Of a stretch of DNA of 64,000 bases, positions 49,978 through 58,506 are shown piece after piece (position 1 is the first letter of the stretch; every line of letters starts with the position of its first letter). This DNA comes from Kiritimatiellia bacterium (GTDB lineage Bacteria; Verrucomicrobiota; Kiritimatiellia; PWTM01). The notes below the pieces were generated by a model. The model ran no database searches. It was not told the origin of the DNA and was given only the letters and a program-made list of their open reading frames with translations. The stretch spans positions 163,438 through 227,437 of the forward strand of contig JAOACR010000023.1 in the NCBI GenBank assembly GCA_026417735.1, in the 5' to 3' direction. The position numbers were made by a program, and so were the translations under genes.

Positions 49978-52836
49978 GTGAGACTCATGCGATTCACGCG
50001 TCGCGATTTTTTGCGGTCCGTTGGCGCGACGGTGGGCATCTTGGCGGGAGGCCGTGCGGAACGTGGACAATCGGCGCCGTCGGTGGCTGCCACGAGCGAT
50101 GCGGACCTTGCGGCGTTTCGAAATCCTCCCACCGACGCCCGGCCGTTTGTGCGATGGTGGTGGAATGGCAACAAGGTTCGGGCGGAAGAACTGCTGCGTG
50201 AGCTGGACTTGTTGCGCGCAGCCGGCATCGGCGGCGTGGAGATCAATTCGATTCGGTTCCCCGCACCGCAGGATCCGCTCAACGTGCCGGCGGTCGAATG
50301 GTTGGGACCGGAGTGGTGCGAACTGGTCCGCGTGGCGGTCGAAGGGGCTCGCGCGCGGGGTCTGACGCCGGACATCATCGTCGGCTCCGGCTGGCCGTTT
50401 GGTGGCCGCTTTCTGCCCCGCAAGTATCAGACCCAGATTCTATCGGTCGGACGTCGTCGCGTTGAGGGACCGACGATGCTGGAGCTCAGCAGGGAGGAGC
50501 TCCTGGCGGAAGTGGAATTGAAGCTCCACTCGAAACATGACGATATCGAAAAGTCCGTCCTGATGGTGCATTTGACGCCGGCGGCGGTGGATCAATTCGT
50601 CGCGCCGGTAGAGGTCACTGATCGGTACCGTGACGACCGATTGCGGCTGGAGATTCCCCCCGGCCCGCACGTAGTGCACTGGTTTGTGGTCCAGACCGGT
50701 TTTCAGGCGGTGATCAACGGCGCGCCGGGCTCCGACGGCCCCGTGCTGAACCATTTCAACCGCGAGGCGGTGGAATTCTACCTGAACCACATGTCGGAGG
50801 GGTTGCGGCCCTATGCAGGGAAGCTGGGCCGCTGGTTTCGCGCGGTCTTCTGCGACAGCCTCGAGCTGGAGGGCGCGAACTGGAACCCGGATCTCTTCGA
50901 CGAGTTTGCGCGCCGTCGCGGCTACGATTTGCGTCTGTGGCTCGCCTATCTGTTGCCGCGTACGGGCCACATGGGGGAGACGGTGGAGGACGCCTCGGCG
51001 GTGCAGCTGCGCGGTGAGATGGAGGACCTCGTCGCGCGGGTGCGCTACGACTACTGGATCACGTTGATCGAACTCTTTCGGGAGCGATTTATCGAGCCGT
51101 TTGTCGAATGGTGTCGGCGCGAGGAAGTGAAGTCCCGGGTGCAGGCGTACGGGCACGGCTATGAGCCGCTCGACAGCAGCACGCTGGTGGACATTCCGGA
51201 GTGTGAGACGTGGCTCAACCGGCAGATCGGCACTGACGAGTGGACCGGCCCTGGCCAAGTGAACAACAAGTTCACCTCCTCGGGTGCGCGGCTTGCGGGC
51301 CGGCGGCGGGTGAGCTGCGAGGAGATCACCAACACGCAATATGTTTTCTTCACGCCCCTCTCGCTCGTGAAGATCGCGGGGGATGAAAGCTATCTGACCG
51401 GCGTCACTCACCCCGTTCTGCACGGTTTCAACTATTCGCCGCCGGAGGCGGGCGTACCGGGCTGGGTGCGATACGGCACCTACTTCAGCGAGCACAATAC
51501 ATGGTGGCCGTTTCTGCGGCGGTGGACCGACTACAAGGCGCGACTCACCTGGCTCTTCGAACAGGCCGAGCCGCAGGCCTCGGTCGCGATTGTCCATCCG
51601 CTCGCCGACCTCTGGAGCCGCTGGGGAATGCAGCGGGATCCGTTTCCCCGCGTGTGGCATCCGAAATATTCGCACCTGCTCTGGCGCGCCTTGCATGCGC
51701 TGGGCCACAACTGCGACTACGCGAACGAAACCGGCCTTGTGCGGGCGGAGATGCGCGACGGTGCCGCACACATCGGTCCGCGACGGTACGAAACCATCAT
51801 CCTGATGGAGGTCGACACCCTCCGGCCCGATGCGGCGGCCGCGCTGGAACGATTCTGTGCCGCCGGTGGCCGTCTTGTGATGATCGGTCGGCCCCCGTCG
51901 CGCGCGCCGGGCCTGAAGGGGCGGGGCGAAGGGGACCGCACGGTGCGCGAAACCATGGAGCGGCTGCGCGCCAATCACCCGGCGCGGTGTCATGTGGTGG
52001 AACCACCGCGCGAGGGCGGTGATCTCGTCGAATGGTTCCGCGGTGTGCAGCTGCGCTGTGGTCTGGAACCAGATGTGCGCATTGAACCCGCGCATTGGAC
52101 GCTGCGGCAGACCCATCACCGCTGGGATCGTCGCGAGGTGTTTTTCTTTGCGAACACTCACCGCGAGCGCGTTGCGCGATTCCGCGCCGAGTTCCGCACC
52201 GTTGGAGAGCGTCTTCCCTGGTTGTGGAACCCAGAAACCGGTGACCGTCGGCCGCATCCGTGGACCGAAAAGCCCAATATCTTGGAGCTTGAGCTTGATC
52301 CGGGGGAGTCCCGTTTGATCGTGTTCGAGCCTGGACCGGCGCCGAACGTTCCACCGGAACCGCAGCCGGATGAATCCCGCGCTTGGTTGCCCTCTCCGGC
52401 TCTCTGGCGGGTGGAGCTGCGGCACGTAAATGGCGAACGCCATAAGGTGGAGCTGACCCACCTCGCAAATATCGGGACCCTTCCCGGACAGACGGGATTT
52501 GCCGGCACCGCAGTGTACGATTGCGCGTTCGAAGTGCCGCCAGACGGAGCCTTTGAGTTCCTCGATTTGGGTACGGTCCACGAGATTTCAGAAGTCATCC
52601 TCGACGGCCGCCCGCTCGGGGTCCGCTGGTACGGCCGGCATCGGTATCCGCTGCCGGCACCGCTGGCGCCCGGTCGCCACCACATCGAGATCCGGGTGAC
52701 GACGGTGCTTGGCAACTGGATGCAGTCGCTGAAAGACAATTGGACCGCACAGCGGTGGACCGCGAAGCTGCCTGCCCGTCCAATGGGACTGCTCGGACCT
52801 GTGCGGCTGTATCCGCGACGGCCGCTTAGGGCCTGA
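49978..52836 (+). CDS. Exported GH106-type alpha-L-rhamnosidase
   Basis: GH106 enzymes release terminal L-rhamnose from plant and algal polysaccharides. The start is a GTG at 49978, with GAGGAG 6 nt upstream, leading to a twin-arginine leader (RLMRFTRRDFLRSVGATVGI). The 952-residue sequence shows the family opening RPFVRWWWNGNKVRAEELLR and GIGGVEINSIR, then GSGWPFGG, FCDSLELEGANWNPDLFDEF, and a central YLTGVTHPVLHGFNYSPPEA. A C-terminal beta-sandwich (GTVHEISEVILDGRPLGVRW) completes the usual multi-domain layout. It is periplasmic or surface-located. A porin gene follows 249 bp downstream, consistent with uptake of released sugars. Confidence 0.9.
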   Translation: MRLMRFTRRDFLRSVGATVGILAGGRAERGQSAPSVAATSDADLAAFRNPPTDARPFVRWWWNGNKVRAEELLRELDLLRAAGIGGVEINSIRFPAPQDPLNVPAVEWLGPEWCELVRVAVEGARARGLTPDIIVGSGWPFGGRFLPRKYQTQILSVGRRRVEGPTMLELSREELLAEVELKLHSKHDDIEKSVLMVHLTPAAVDQFVAPVEVTDRYRDDRLRLEIPPGPHVVHWFVVQTGFQAVINGAPGSDGPVLNHFNREAVEFYLNHMSEGLRPYAGKLGRWFRAVFCDSLELEGANWNPDLFDEFARRRGYDLRLWLAYLLPRTGHMGETVEDASAVQLRGEMEDLVARVRYDYWITLIELFRERFIEPFVEWCRREEVKSRVQAYGHGYEPLDSSTLVDIPECETWLNRQIGTDEWTGPGQVNNKFTSSGARLAGRRRVSCEEITNTQYVFFTPLSLVKIAGDESYLTGVTHPVLHGFNYSPPEAGVPGWVRYGTYFSEHNTWWPFLRRWTDYKARLTWLFEQAEPQASVAIVHPLADLWSRWGMQRDPFPRVWHPKYSHLLWRALHALGHNCDYANETGLVRAEMRDGAAHIGPRRYETIILMEVDTLRPDAAAALERFCAAGGRLVMIGRPPSRAPGLKGRGEGDRTVRETMERLRANHPARCHVVEPPREGGDLVEWFRGVQLRCGLEPDVRIEPAHWTLRQTHHRWDRREVFFFANTHRERVARFRAEFRTVGERLPWLWNPETGDRRPHPWTEKPNILELELDPGESRLIVFEPGPAPNVPPEPQPDESRAWLPSPALWRVELRHVNGERHKVELTHLANIGTLPGQTGFAGTAVYDCAFEVPPDGAFEFLDLGTVHEISEVILDGRPLGVRWYGRHRYPLPAPLAPGRHHIEIRVTTVLGNWMQSLKDNWTAQRWTAKLPARPMGLLGPVRLYPRRPLRA

Positions 52837-53085
52837 GTTTCCATCGGCCGCTGCGTCGGTGTGTTCTGCTCAGCGCCGCCGGCGACACTGGGCAATGAGG
52901 GCGGTGGTCTCCGCCCCCGCTGGATCGAGTGGCCCGGCGCGGGACGGTGTTTCCGCCTACTATGCGAACCCGGCTGCGGGTGATCTTGAGCAGCAGAAAT
53001 AGTCCGCGCATACTTGCGCCGCAATCATGGTGTCGGCGACGAGGGACAGGCGGTGCCCCGGCGCGACGCCGTTTGGAGGAAAGGC

Positions 53086-54186
53086 ATGCCAATGAAGTTC
53101 CCGCGTGGATTCGTTCGCGTGGCAGTGGGCGTTGCGGTGATCCTACTGGCGATGTCGGTGGTGCGCGCCGGACCCAAGCTCGAGATCGGGCCGGACAGCT
53201 GGTTGCAGGCGGGCGTGCTGGGGCAGGTGCAGGCCACGCACACGGAGGACGCGTCGCCGGAAACGGACTTCTTCCTCCGCCGGGCGCGCATCATTCTCTC
53301 GGGCCAGGTGATGGACGGCGTTCAGTTCTTTGCGGAGACTGACAGCCCCAACGCGGGCCGCAACGGCGCGCCGAACGAGATCAAGATGCAGGACATCTTC
53401 GTGGATCTGCGCCTTCCGTACGTCGAGAATCACTGGTTCAAGGCCGGTCTGATTCTGCTGCCATTCTCGTTCGAGAGTCGCTCCGGTGCGACCACGCTCT
53501 TGGGGCACGACTACAACTTCGAAGTGTTGAAGCTTCCGAACACGTTCGTCTGGCGCGACATTGGCGCAGAGCTGCACGGCACGTTCTGGGAGAAGCGCAT
53601 CGCCTACTTTGTGGGCGTGTTCGATGGGTACGACGAGCGTGACAGCAGCAAGAATCCCGACGCGGACCTTCGCCTCACGGGGCACGTGGCCTTAAACGTC
53701 GTGGGGGAAGCGGAATCCGGATGGTTCTTCAACCAGTGCCGTCTCGGCAAGAGCGGCGACTATCTCTCCATCGGCGCCGGGATTGACCGGCAGGACAAGG
53801 CGACCCTCCGTCGTGCGCCGGTGGTCGCGGGAGCGACCGGTCCGGAACCGCCACCAGAAATTGTAGACTCCGAGAACTGGGTGGTGGACGTGCAGTCCGG
53901 TTTCGATCTCGGCGGTGTGGGGCTCACGCTGAACGCGGGCTGGTACGACTGGGACAACGCGTTGTTCCGCGGCAACACTGCCTTCGCAGAGGCGGGCGTG
54001 CTGGTCGGCAAGCTGATGCCCGTCGCAAAGTACAGCTGGCAGGACCCCGACGCCGGTGCGACCGCGGAGGACTACACGATCGGCCTCCATCTGTTCGGGA
54101 AGGGCCACAATATCCGCGGCGGTCTCGAGTATCGGTGGGGCGACAGTCCGAGCCAGTGGCTGCTCGGCATACAGCTGCTGCTCTAA
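53086..54186 (+). CDS. Phosphate-selective porin O/P-like outer-membrane protein
   Basis: This 366-residue barrel belongs to the OprO/OprP-like porin group. The ATG at 53086 lies just after GGAGGAAAGG, and the signal peptide (FVRVAVGVAVILLAMSVVRA) ends before GPKLEI. Strands with alternating residues run throughout: FFLRRARIILSGQVMDGVQF, QDIFVDLRLPYVENHWFKAG, FSIGAGIDRQD-like SIGAGIDRQDKATL, and the last strand PSQWLLGIQLLL. FLRRARIxxxG is the porin hallmark. It sits between the GH106 enzyme and a metallopeptidase on the other strand, and is a candidate uptake route for oligosaccharides. Confidence 0.85.
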   Translation: MPMKFPRGFVRVAVGVAVILLAMSVVRAGPKLEIGPDSWLQAGVLGQVQATHTEDASPETDFFLRRARIILSGQVMDGVQFFAETDSPNAGRNGAPNEIKMQDIFVDLRLPYVENHWFKAGLILLPFSFESRSGATTLLGHDYNFEVLKLPNTFVWRDIGAELHGTFWEKRIAYFVGVFDGYDERDSSKNPDADLRLTGHVALNVVGEAESGWFFNQCRLGKSGDYLSIGAGIDRQDKATLRRAPVVAGATGPEPPPEIVDSENWVVDVQSGFDLGGVGLTLNAGWYDWDNALFRGNTAFAEAGVLVGKLMPVAKYSWQDPDAGATAEDYTIGLHLFGKGHNIRGGLEYRWGDSPSQWLLGIQLLL

Positions 54187-54210
54187 AGTTCTGGCTGGGC
54201 GACGGACGCC

Positions 54211-54960
54211 TCAGGGGTCTGCGGCGGGCTCCGGCCAGGGCCGTTCCCAGATGTCTTCCATCAGCTGGTGGATGTCCGGTTCGTACCGCCGGAGTTCACC
54301 ACGGTTGAATGGGAAGAAATCGTTCACGCCGAAGTAGGCCTCGGTCATTTCGGCGAAGAACTCCTGTGGGCTCGTCAGCGCGTAATGTCGCGCGTCGTGG
54401 CCGTAGATATGCAGGCAGCGCTCCCACCGTCCAGCGGCGCGAACACGCTCCCACGCCGCCCGAATGCCGGGGTGTTCGTGAGAGAGCACCTGATGGTGGA
54501 CCGCGTGGGCCAGCTCGTGCAGGATTGCCCACGGCTGCTTCACGTAGTGTTCCGGTTCTAGAAATGCCGCAGCGTCGGGAATGTGCACACAGCCGGCGAG
54601 GTTGGTGTCGTAGCCGTTCTGGCGCAGCCATTCCGCGGACGGATGGTAGCCCATCGCACGCATCCGTCCGTGGTGGAGATCGAGCTGGATGGGGATGCCC
54701 CGCAGCCGTACCAGCTTGTCGGTCGGCACAACCAGTGCAACCGATAAGAGGCGGTTTTGCAGCAATGCCAGGGCCCGGCGGCCGAGTTCTGCCGAGGAAC
54801 CATCGAGCAGTCGCACGTCCACCCGGACCTGCCAGCCTTCCAGGTTGGTGACCACGTGGGCCAACGGCGCCGCCCGGTCGATCGGCACCTCGGCGCTGTG
54901 CCCCACCGCGGCGATGCACCATCCGACCGCGATCGTCAAGGCCAGACCTACGGAGCTCAC
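54211..54960 (-). CDS. Secreted zinc metallopeptidase (ATLF-like)
   Basis: This 249-residue exported protein has a signal peptide (MSSVGLALTIAVGWCIAAVG) and a zincin motif HELAHAVHH at residues 148-156. A downstream EFFAEMTEAYFGVNDFFPFN offers the third metal ligand (Glu), a layout seen in anthrax-lethal-factor-like (ATLF) domains of bacterial secreted proteins. The region between (IPIQLDLHHGRMRAMGYHP) fits the beta-rich upper lobe. It is expected in the periplasm or outside. It is convergent with the porin gene, 24 bp apart. The target is unknown. Confidence 0.8.
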   Translation of the reverse strand: MSSVGLALTIAVGWCIAAVGHSAEVPIDRAAPLAHVVTNLEGWQVRVDVRLLDGSSAELGRRALALLQNRLLSVALVVPTDKLVRLRGIPIQLDLHHGRMRAMGYHPSAEWLRQNGYDTNLAGCVHIPDAAAFLEPEHYVKQPWAILHELAHAVHHQVLSHEHPGIRAAWERVRAAGRWERCLHIYGHDARHYALTSPQEFFAEMTEAYFGVNDFFPFNRGELRRYEPDIHQLMEDIWERPWPEPAADP

Positions 54961-55106
54961 AGTGCTCTTCTACCGCAACTGTCGTGGCCAACGCGAGCCG
55001 CCGCGCCGGCCGTGCGCGCGAACGGGCGGCTCTCGATCAAGCCGGCCGGTTTGCGCCGCGTGGCGGCGCTTGCTACGTTCGCCCATGAGTAAGGGAGATG
55101 ACGTCC

Positions 55107-55832
55107 ATGACTTCGATCCGGTGCGGCGCGATGACGGTCCTCTGCTTGGTGGGCCTGCAGGGCCTATTCGCGGGCGAACCGAACCAATTGACGCCCGAAG
55201 AACAGGCGCAGGGCTGGCGACTGCTTTTTGACGGCCGCTCGCTCGACGCTTGGAAGAGCCTGCACAAGCCCGAGATTCCACCTGGCTGGGTCGTCACGAA
55301 CGGGACGCTCACGATTTTGAAGAGCTCCAAGGCGGGTGACCTGATCACGAAGGAGCGCTTCTCGAATTTCGAGTTTTGCTTCGAATTCCGGCTCACGCCC
55401 GGCGCCAACAGCGGGGTGAAGTACCTGATCGATCCGTCCCGCGCGCAGGGCGGCCACGGCGTCGGCCCCGAGTATCAGGTGCTGGACGACCAGCGGCACC
55501 CGGACGCGAAGCTCCGCGCAGACGGCTCCCGCACCACCGCGGCGCTCTACGATGTGCTGCCCGCCGCGAAGGACAAGCCGCTGCGGCCGCCAGGCGAGTG
55601 GAACGAGGGCCGCATCGTCGTCAAGGGCCGGCATGTGGAACACTGGTTGAACGGCGTGAAAGTGCTCGAGTACGAGCGCGGCTCGGAGGCCTTCCGCGCC
55701 GCGGTCGCGAAAAGCAAGTTCTCAAAAATGGCGGATTTCGCCGAATGGGCCGACGGGCACCTACTGTTGCAGGATCACAACGATGAGGTTTCGTATCGCA
55801 ACCTGAAGATCCGCGTGCTCTCACCTGAGTGA
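55107..55832 (+). CDS. DUF1080 (3-keto-disaccharide hydrolase type) exported protein
   Basis: PF06439 proteins have a concanavalin-like jelly roll; characterised members cleave 3-keto-glycosides. The ATG at 55107 is preferred over one nine bases upstream because AAGGGAG is properly spaced only for it. The signal peptide is MTSIRCGAMTVLCLVGLQGL, ending near FAGEP. The domain begins with GWRLLFDGRSLDAWKSLHKP and has WVVTNGTLTILKSSKAGDLI, NFEFCFEFRLTPGANSGVKY, VGPEYQVLDDQRHPDAK and NEGRIVVKGRHVEHWLNGVK. It heads a unit with a HEAT-like protein and a Gfo/Idh oxidoreductase. The 3-keto chemistry is inferred from family and context. Confidence 0.9.
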   Translation: MTSIRCGAMTVLCLVGLQGLFAGEPNQLTPEEQAQGWRLLFDGRSLDAWKSLHKPEIPPGWVVTNGTLTILKSSKAGDLITKERFSNFEFCFEFRLTPGANSGVKYLIDPSRAQGGHGVGPEYQVLDDQRHPDAKLRADGSRTTAALYDVLPAAKDKPLRPPGEWNEGRIVVKGRHVEHWLNGVKVLEYERGSEAFRAAVAKSKFSKMADFAEWADGHLLLQDHNDEVSYRNLKIRVLSPE

Positions 55833-55864
55833 GCGTCGGTTCACGGCGACAGGAGGCGCAGCGC

Positions 55865-56374
55865 ATGAACACCGTGCCAACCCCCGCGCCGGGCGGCGAG
55901 CAGCGCGCTGCGAGCGACCCGCTGCGCGGCCAAGACAGCGATCGTCGAATGCAGGAATTCAAACGGTCGCCCGATCCGTGGGTGGAGACCGCCCGCATGC
56001 GGTTCGGCGCGGATCGGACGCTGGCGTCGCAGATTCAAACGCTGATCCTCGACGCGGACCCCTCCCAGTATCCCGCGTTGGAAGCGAAGCTGCTGGCGCT
56101 GCTGAACCGGCCCGACCTGGGCGAACAAGGCCGCGACTTTATTGTTCGGATGCTCGCGTTGATCGGCTCGGCCGCGTCGGTGCCCGTGCTGGCGGCGCTG
56201 CTGGAGCGCGCCGAGACGAGCGACCTGGCGCGCTATGCGCTCGAAATGATTCCGGGACCTGAGGCGGACGCCGCACTGGAAGCGGCGCGCAAGAAGCTGT
56301 CGGGCGCCGCGCTCGAGGGTTTGCTCGGCACGCTGCGCATCCGGGAGGCCCGCCTTCGGGGGGTGCTCTCATGA
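55865..56374 (+). CDS. HEAT-repeat-like small protein
   Basis: This is a 169-residue protein. The ATG at 55865 has AGGAGG 8 nt upstream, better than a GTG that overlaps the previous stop. The first 50 residues are polar and probably disordered. The rest is helical with HEAT-like repeats: PALEAKLLALLNRPDLGEQG, RDFIVRMLALIGSAASVPVL, AALLERAETSDLARYALEMI and ALEAARKKLSGAALEGLLGT. No signal peptide is seen, so it should be cytoplasmic. Its stop overlaps the Gfo/Idh start as ATGA, which suggests that it works with that enzyme. Confidence 0.75.
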   Translation: MNTVPTPAPGGEQRAASDPLRGQDSDRRMQEFKRSPDPWVETARMRFGADRTLASQIQTLILDADPSQYPALEAKLLALLNRPDLGEQGRDFIVRMLALIGSAASVPVLAALLERAETSDLARYALEMIPGPEADAALEAARKKLSGAALEGLLGTLRIREARLRGVLS

Positions 56375-57663
56375 AGCAAAGTTGCAGCCGCCGCTCCTTT
56401 CTGGCGCGTTCCGGGTGGCTGGCGGGGGCGCCGTTGGTGATTCCTGCAAGCGTACTGGGCGCCGATGCGCCGAGCCGCCAGATCACATTTGCATTCGTCG
56501 GCGTCGGTGGCATGGGGTTGGCCAACATCGACCGAGTGCTGAAGCTTCGCGATCGCGGCGCCCGTGTCGTGGCGGTGTGCGACGTGGATCGTGTCCACGC
56601 GCGCGCCGCGGCGGCGAAGGTGGAGGCCGCGCAGCACGACCGGGGTGTGTTCGTCACCGGCGACTTCCGCGAGGTCACACGCCGCGAGGGCGTGGACGCG
56701 GTCGTGATTTCCACGCCGGACCACTGGCACGCGCTGCCGGCGCTGGACGCGATTCGGCACGGCAAGGATGTCTTCGTGGAGAAGCCGCTGACGCACAGCA
56801 TCGAGGAGGGCCGCCTGCTTGTCGCGGAGTTGCGCGCGCACAACCGCGTGGGCCAAACCGGTACGATGCAGCGCTCGGACGGCTCGTTCCGCTACGTCGC
56901 CGAGCTGATCCGCAGCGGCGGACTCGGCCGCGTCGAGCGCATCGAGGTGCGGATCCCCGCCAACAACATGTACTGTGGTGCGACCTGGTCCCCCGAGCCG
57001 GTTCCCGAGGGGCTGGACTATGACTTCTGGCTCGGGCCCGCACCCTGGGCGCCGTACACCTCGCAGCGCACTCACTATCAGTTTCGCTTCATCCTCGACT
57101 ATGCCGGCGGCCAAACAACCAACTGGGGTGCCCACTACATCGACATTGCGCAGTGGGCGCTCGGCATGGACGAATCTGGCCCCGTCGCGGTGGAGGGATT
57201 CGGCGAGTTTCCCTCCTCCGGTCTGTTCACCGCGCCAACCCGTGTGGACTTCACCGCCACCTACGCGAACGGTGTCACGCTGCGTGTGCGCACCCGCACC
57301 GACGGCGTCTTCGACGGCAATGTCCGCTTCTTCGGTGAAAAGGGGTGGATTGATGTTTCCAGGTCGCGGCTGCGCGCGAGCGACGACGCGCTGTTGAAGA
57401 TCGGCGGCGGGCCCGGCGCGCGGGGCGACAGCGGCGTTGCGCACATGGCTGACTTTCTCGAGTGCATCCGCTCACGGGCGCGGCCGGTCGCGGATCTGGC
57501 GATCGGCCATCGCTCCACCACGGTTTGCAACCTCGGCAACATTGCGATGCTGCTGCGCCGGCCGCTGAAATGGGATCCGGTGGCCGAAAAGTTCGTCGGC
57601 GACGCGCAAGCGAACCGGCTCCTCGGCCGACCCTACCGCAGCCCGTGGTCGCTGCTCGGCTAA
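56371..57663 (+). CDS. Exported Gfo/Idh/MocA-family oxidoreductase
   Basis: This 430-residue NAD(P)-dependent oxidoreductase has a twin-arginine leader (KQSCSRRSFLARSGWLAGAP). The Rossmann domain reads TFAFVGVGGMGLANIDRVLK with VVAVCDVDRVHARAAA and VVISTPDHWHALPALDAIRH. The EKP motif of this family is DVFVEKPLTHS. The C-terminal domain has GGQTTNWGAHYIDIAQWALG, with the conserved catalytic-region His. Export by Tat would allow cofactor loading before translocation. Neighbouring DUF1080 suggests a route in which the sugar is oxidised to the 3-keto form and then split. The substrate is unproven. Confidence 0.92.
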   Translation: MKQSCSRRSFLARSGWLAGAPLVIPASVLGADAPSRQITFAFVGVGGMGLANIDRVLKLRDRGARVVAVCDVDRVHARAAAAKVEAAQHDRGVFVTGDFREVTRREGVDAVVISTPDHWHALPALDAIRHGKDVFVEKPLTHSIEEGRLLVAELRAHNRVGQTGTMQRSDGSFRYVAELIRSGGLGRVERIEVRIPANNMYCGATWSPEPVPEGLDYDFWLGPAPWAPYTSQRTHYQFRFILDYAGGQTTNWGAHYIDIAQWALGMDESGPVAVEGFGEFPSSGLFTAPTRVDFTATYANGVTLRVRTRTDGVFDGNVRFFGEKGWIDVSRSRLRASDDALLKIGGGPGARGDSGVAHMADFLECIRSRARPVADLAIGHRSTTVCNLGNIAMLLRRPLKWDPVAEKFVGDAQANRLLGRPYRSPWSLLG

Positions 57664-57707
57664 ATGCGCGTGCCGCTGCGACCACTGCTGCGCTGTGCTG
57701 CGCAGCG

Positions 57708-58466
57708 ATGGGCGCCACCGCCGAGATTCAGGGCCGGGTGGAAACGGCGTTCTGGTCCAAATATCTGTTCCGAGGTCAGATCTACACCGATGGTCCCGTG
57801 CTGCAGCCGGCGTTGACGCTCTCGGCCGGCGATGCGTGGTCCGTCACGACATGGATGAACGTGGACCTCAGCGATGCGAACTCGGTTGCCGGGCGGGAGG
57901 CGCGAGGCCGACCGACGGAGGTGGACGTGATCGGCCTGTGGTCGCCGCAGCTTCGTTGGCCGATTCGGCCCTCGCTGGGATGCGCCACCTATGTCGTCTC
58001 GATGCCGACCGCCGCGGCTGGCACCACCGCGGAACTAATGGCGGCCTTGCGGTGGGACCCGCCGGAATGGTGCGCGCGCTGGGCGCCGTCCCTGTCCGCA
58101 ACGCTGTGGCATGAAGTGCTCGAATATGATGATGCCTACCTCGAACTTGCGGCAGAGCGGCACCTCCCGTTGGTAGCCGGACTCGAACTCTTGTGGCGGA
58201 CGACCGTCGGCTATGGCGGGGGCGACTATCACGCGTTCTTCTTCACCCCGCACGGCACACCGCCCGAGGCGGTACCGGATCGGCGCGGCTGGAGCGACTT
58301 CGCGGCAACCGCAGAACTGGGGCGTCCCCTTGGTCCCCGCTGGCGCGCCGCGCTGATGCTGCAGTACCAGATGTTGCTCGAGCACACCGTTCGATCGGCC
58401 GCACATGAGCGGTACGGCGGCGCCGAGTGGTGGGTGTGGGGTGTGAAAGTCTCCGCCGCGCTTTGA
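57708..58466 (+). CDS. Putative outer-membrane barrel protein, disturbed 5' end
   Basis: This is a 252-residue frame of alternating strands: GRVETAFWSKYLFRGQIYTD, VTTWMNVDLSDANSVAGR, SLGCATYVVSMPTAAAGT and RWRAALMLQYQMLLEHTVRS, ending WVWGVKVSAAL. The SKYLFRGQ motif is typical of bacterial barrels annotated as TorF/Sbal-type outer-membrane proteins. The first in-frame ATG (57708) falls within what looks like a signal peptide (AALCCAAMGATAE). An ATG at 57664 in TAAATG after the Gfo/Idh stop is one base out of frame, suggesting a 1-bp deletion near the start or a sequencing error. If corrected, a complete signal peptide results. Confidence 0.65.
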   Translation: MGATAEIQGRVETAFWSKYLFRGQIYTDGPVLQPALTLSAGDAWSVTTWMNVDLSDANSVAGREARGRPTEVDVIGLWSPQLRWPIRPSLGCATYVVSMPTAAAGTTAELMAALRWDPPEWCARWAPSLSATLWHEVLEYDDAYLELAAERHLPLVAGLELLWRTTVGYGGGDYHAFFFTPHGTPPEAVPDRRGWSDFAATAELGRPLGPRWRAALMLQYQMLLEHTVRSAAHERYGGAEWWVWGVKVSAAL

Positions 58467-58506
58467 CGGTGTGCGAACAGTCAAAAACACGAAAAGGCGA
58501 TGCCGG

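Noticed and set aside
49492..50070. 192-residue minus-strand frame between the beta-CASP and GH106 genes
   Set aside because: It overlaps both flanking genes, lacks a ribosome-binding site, and shows no domain.
53014..53085. Upstream in-frame start for the porin
   Set aside because: The extra residues would precede the signal peptide and lack a ribosome-binding site, whereas GGAGGAAAGG stands right before 53086.
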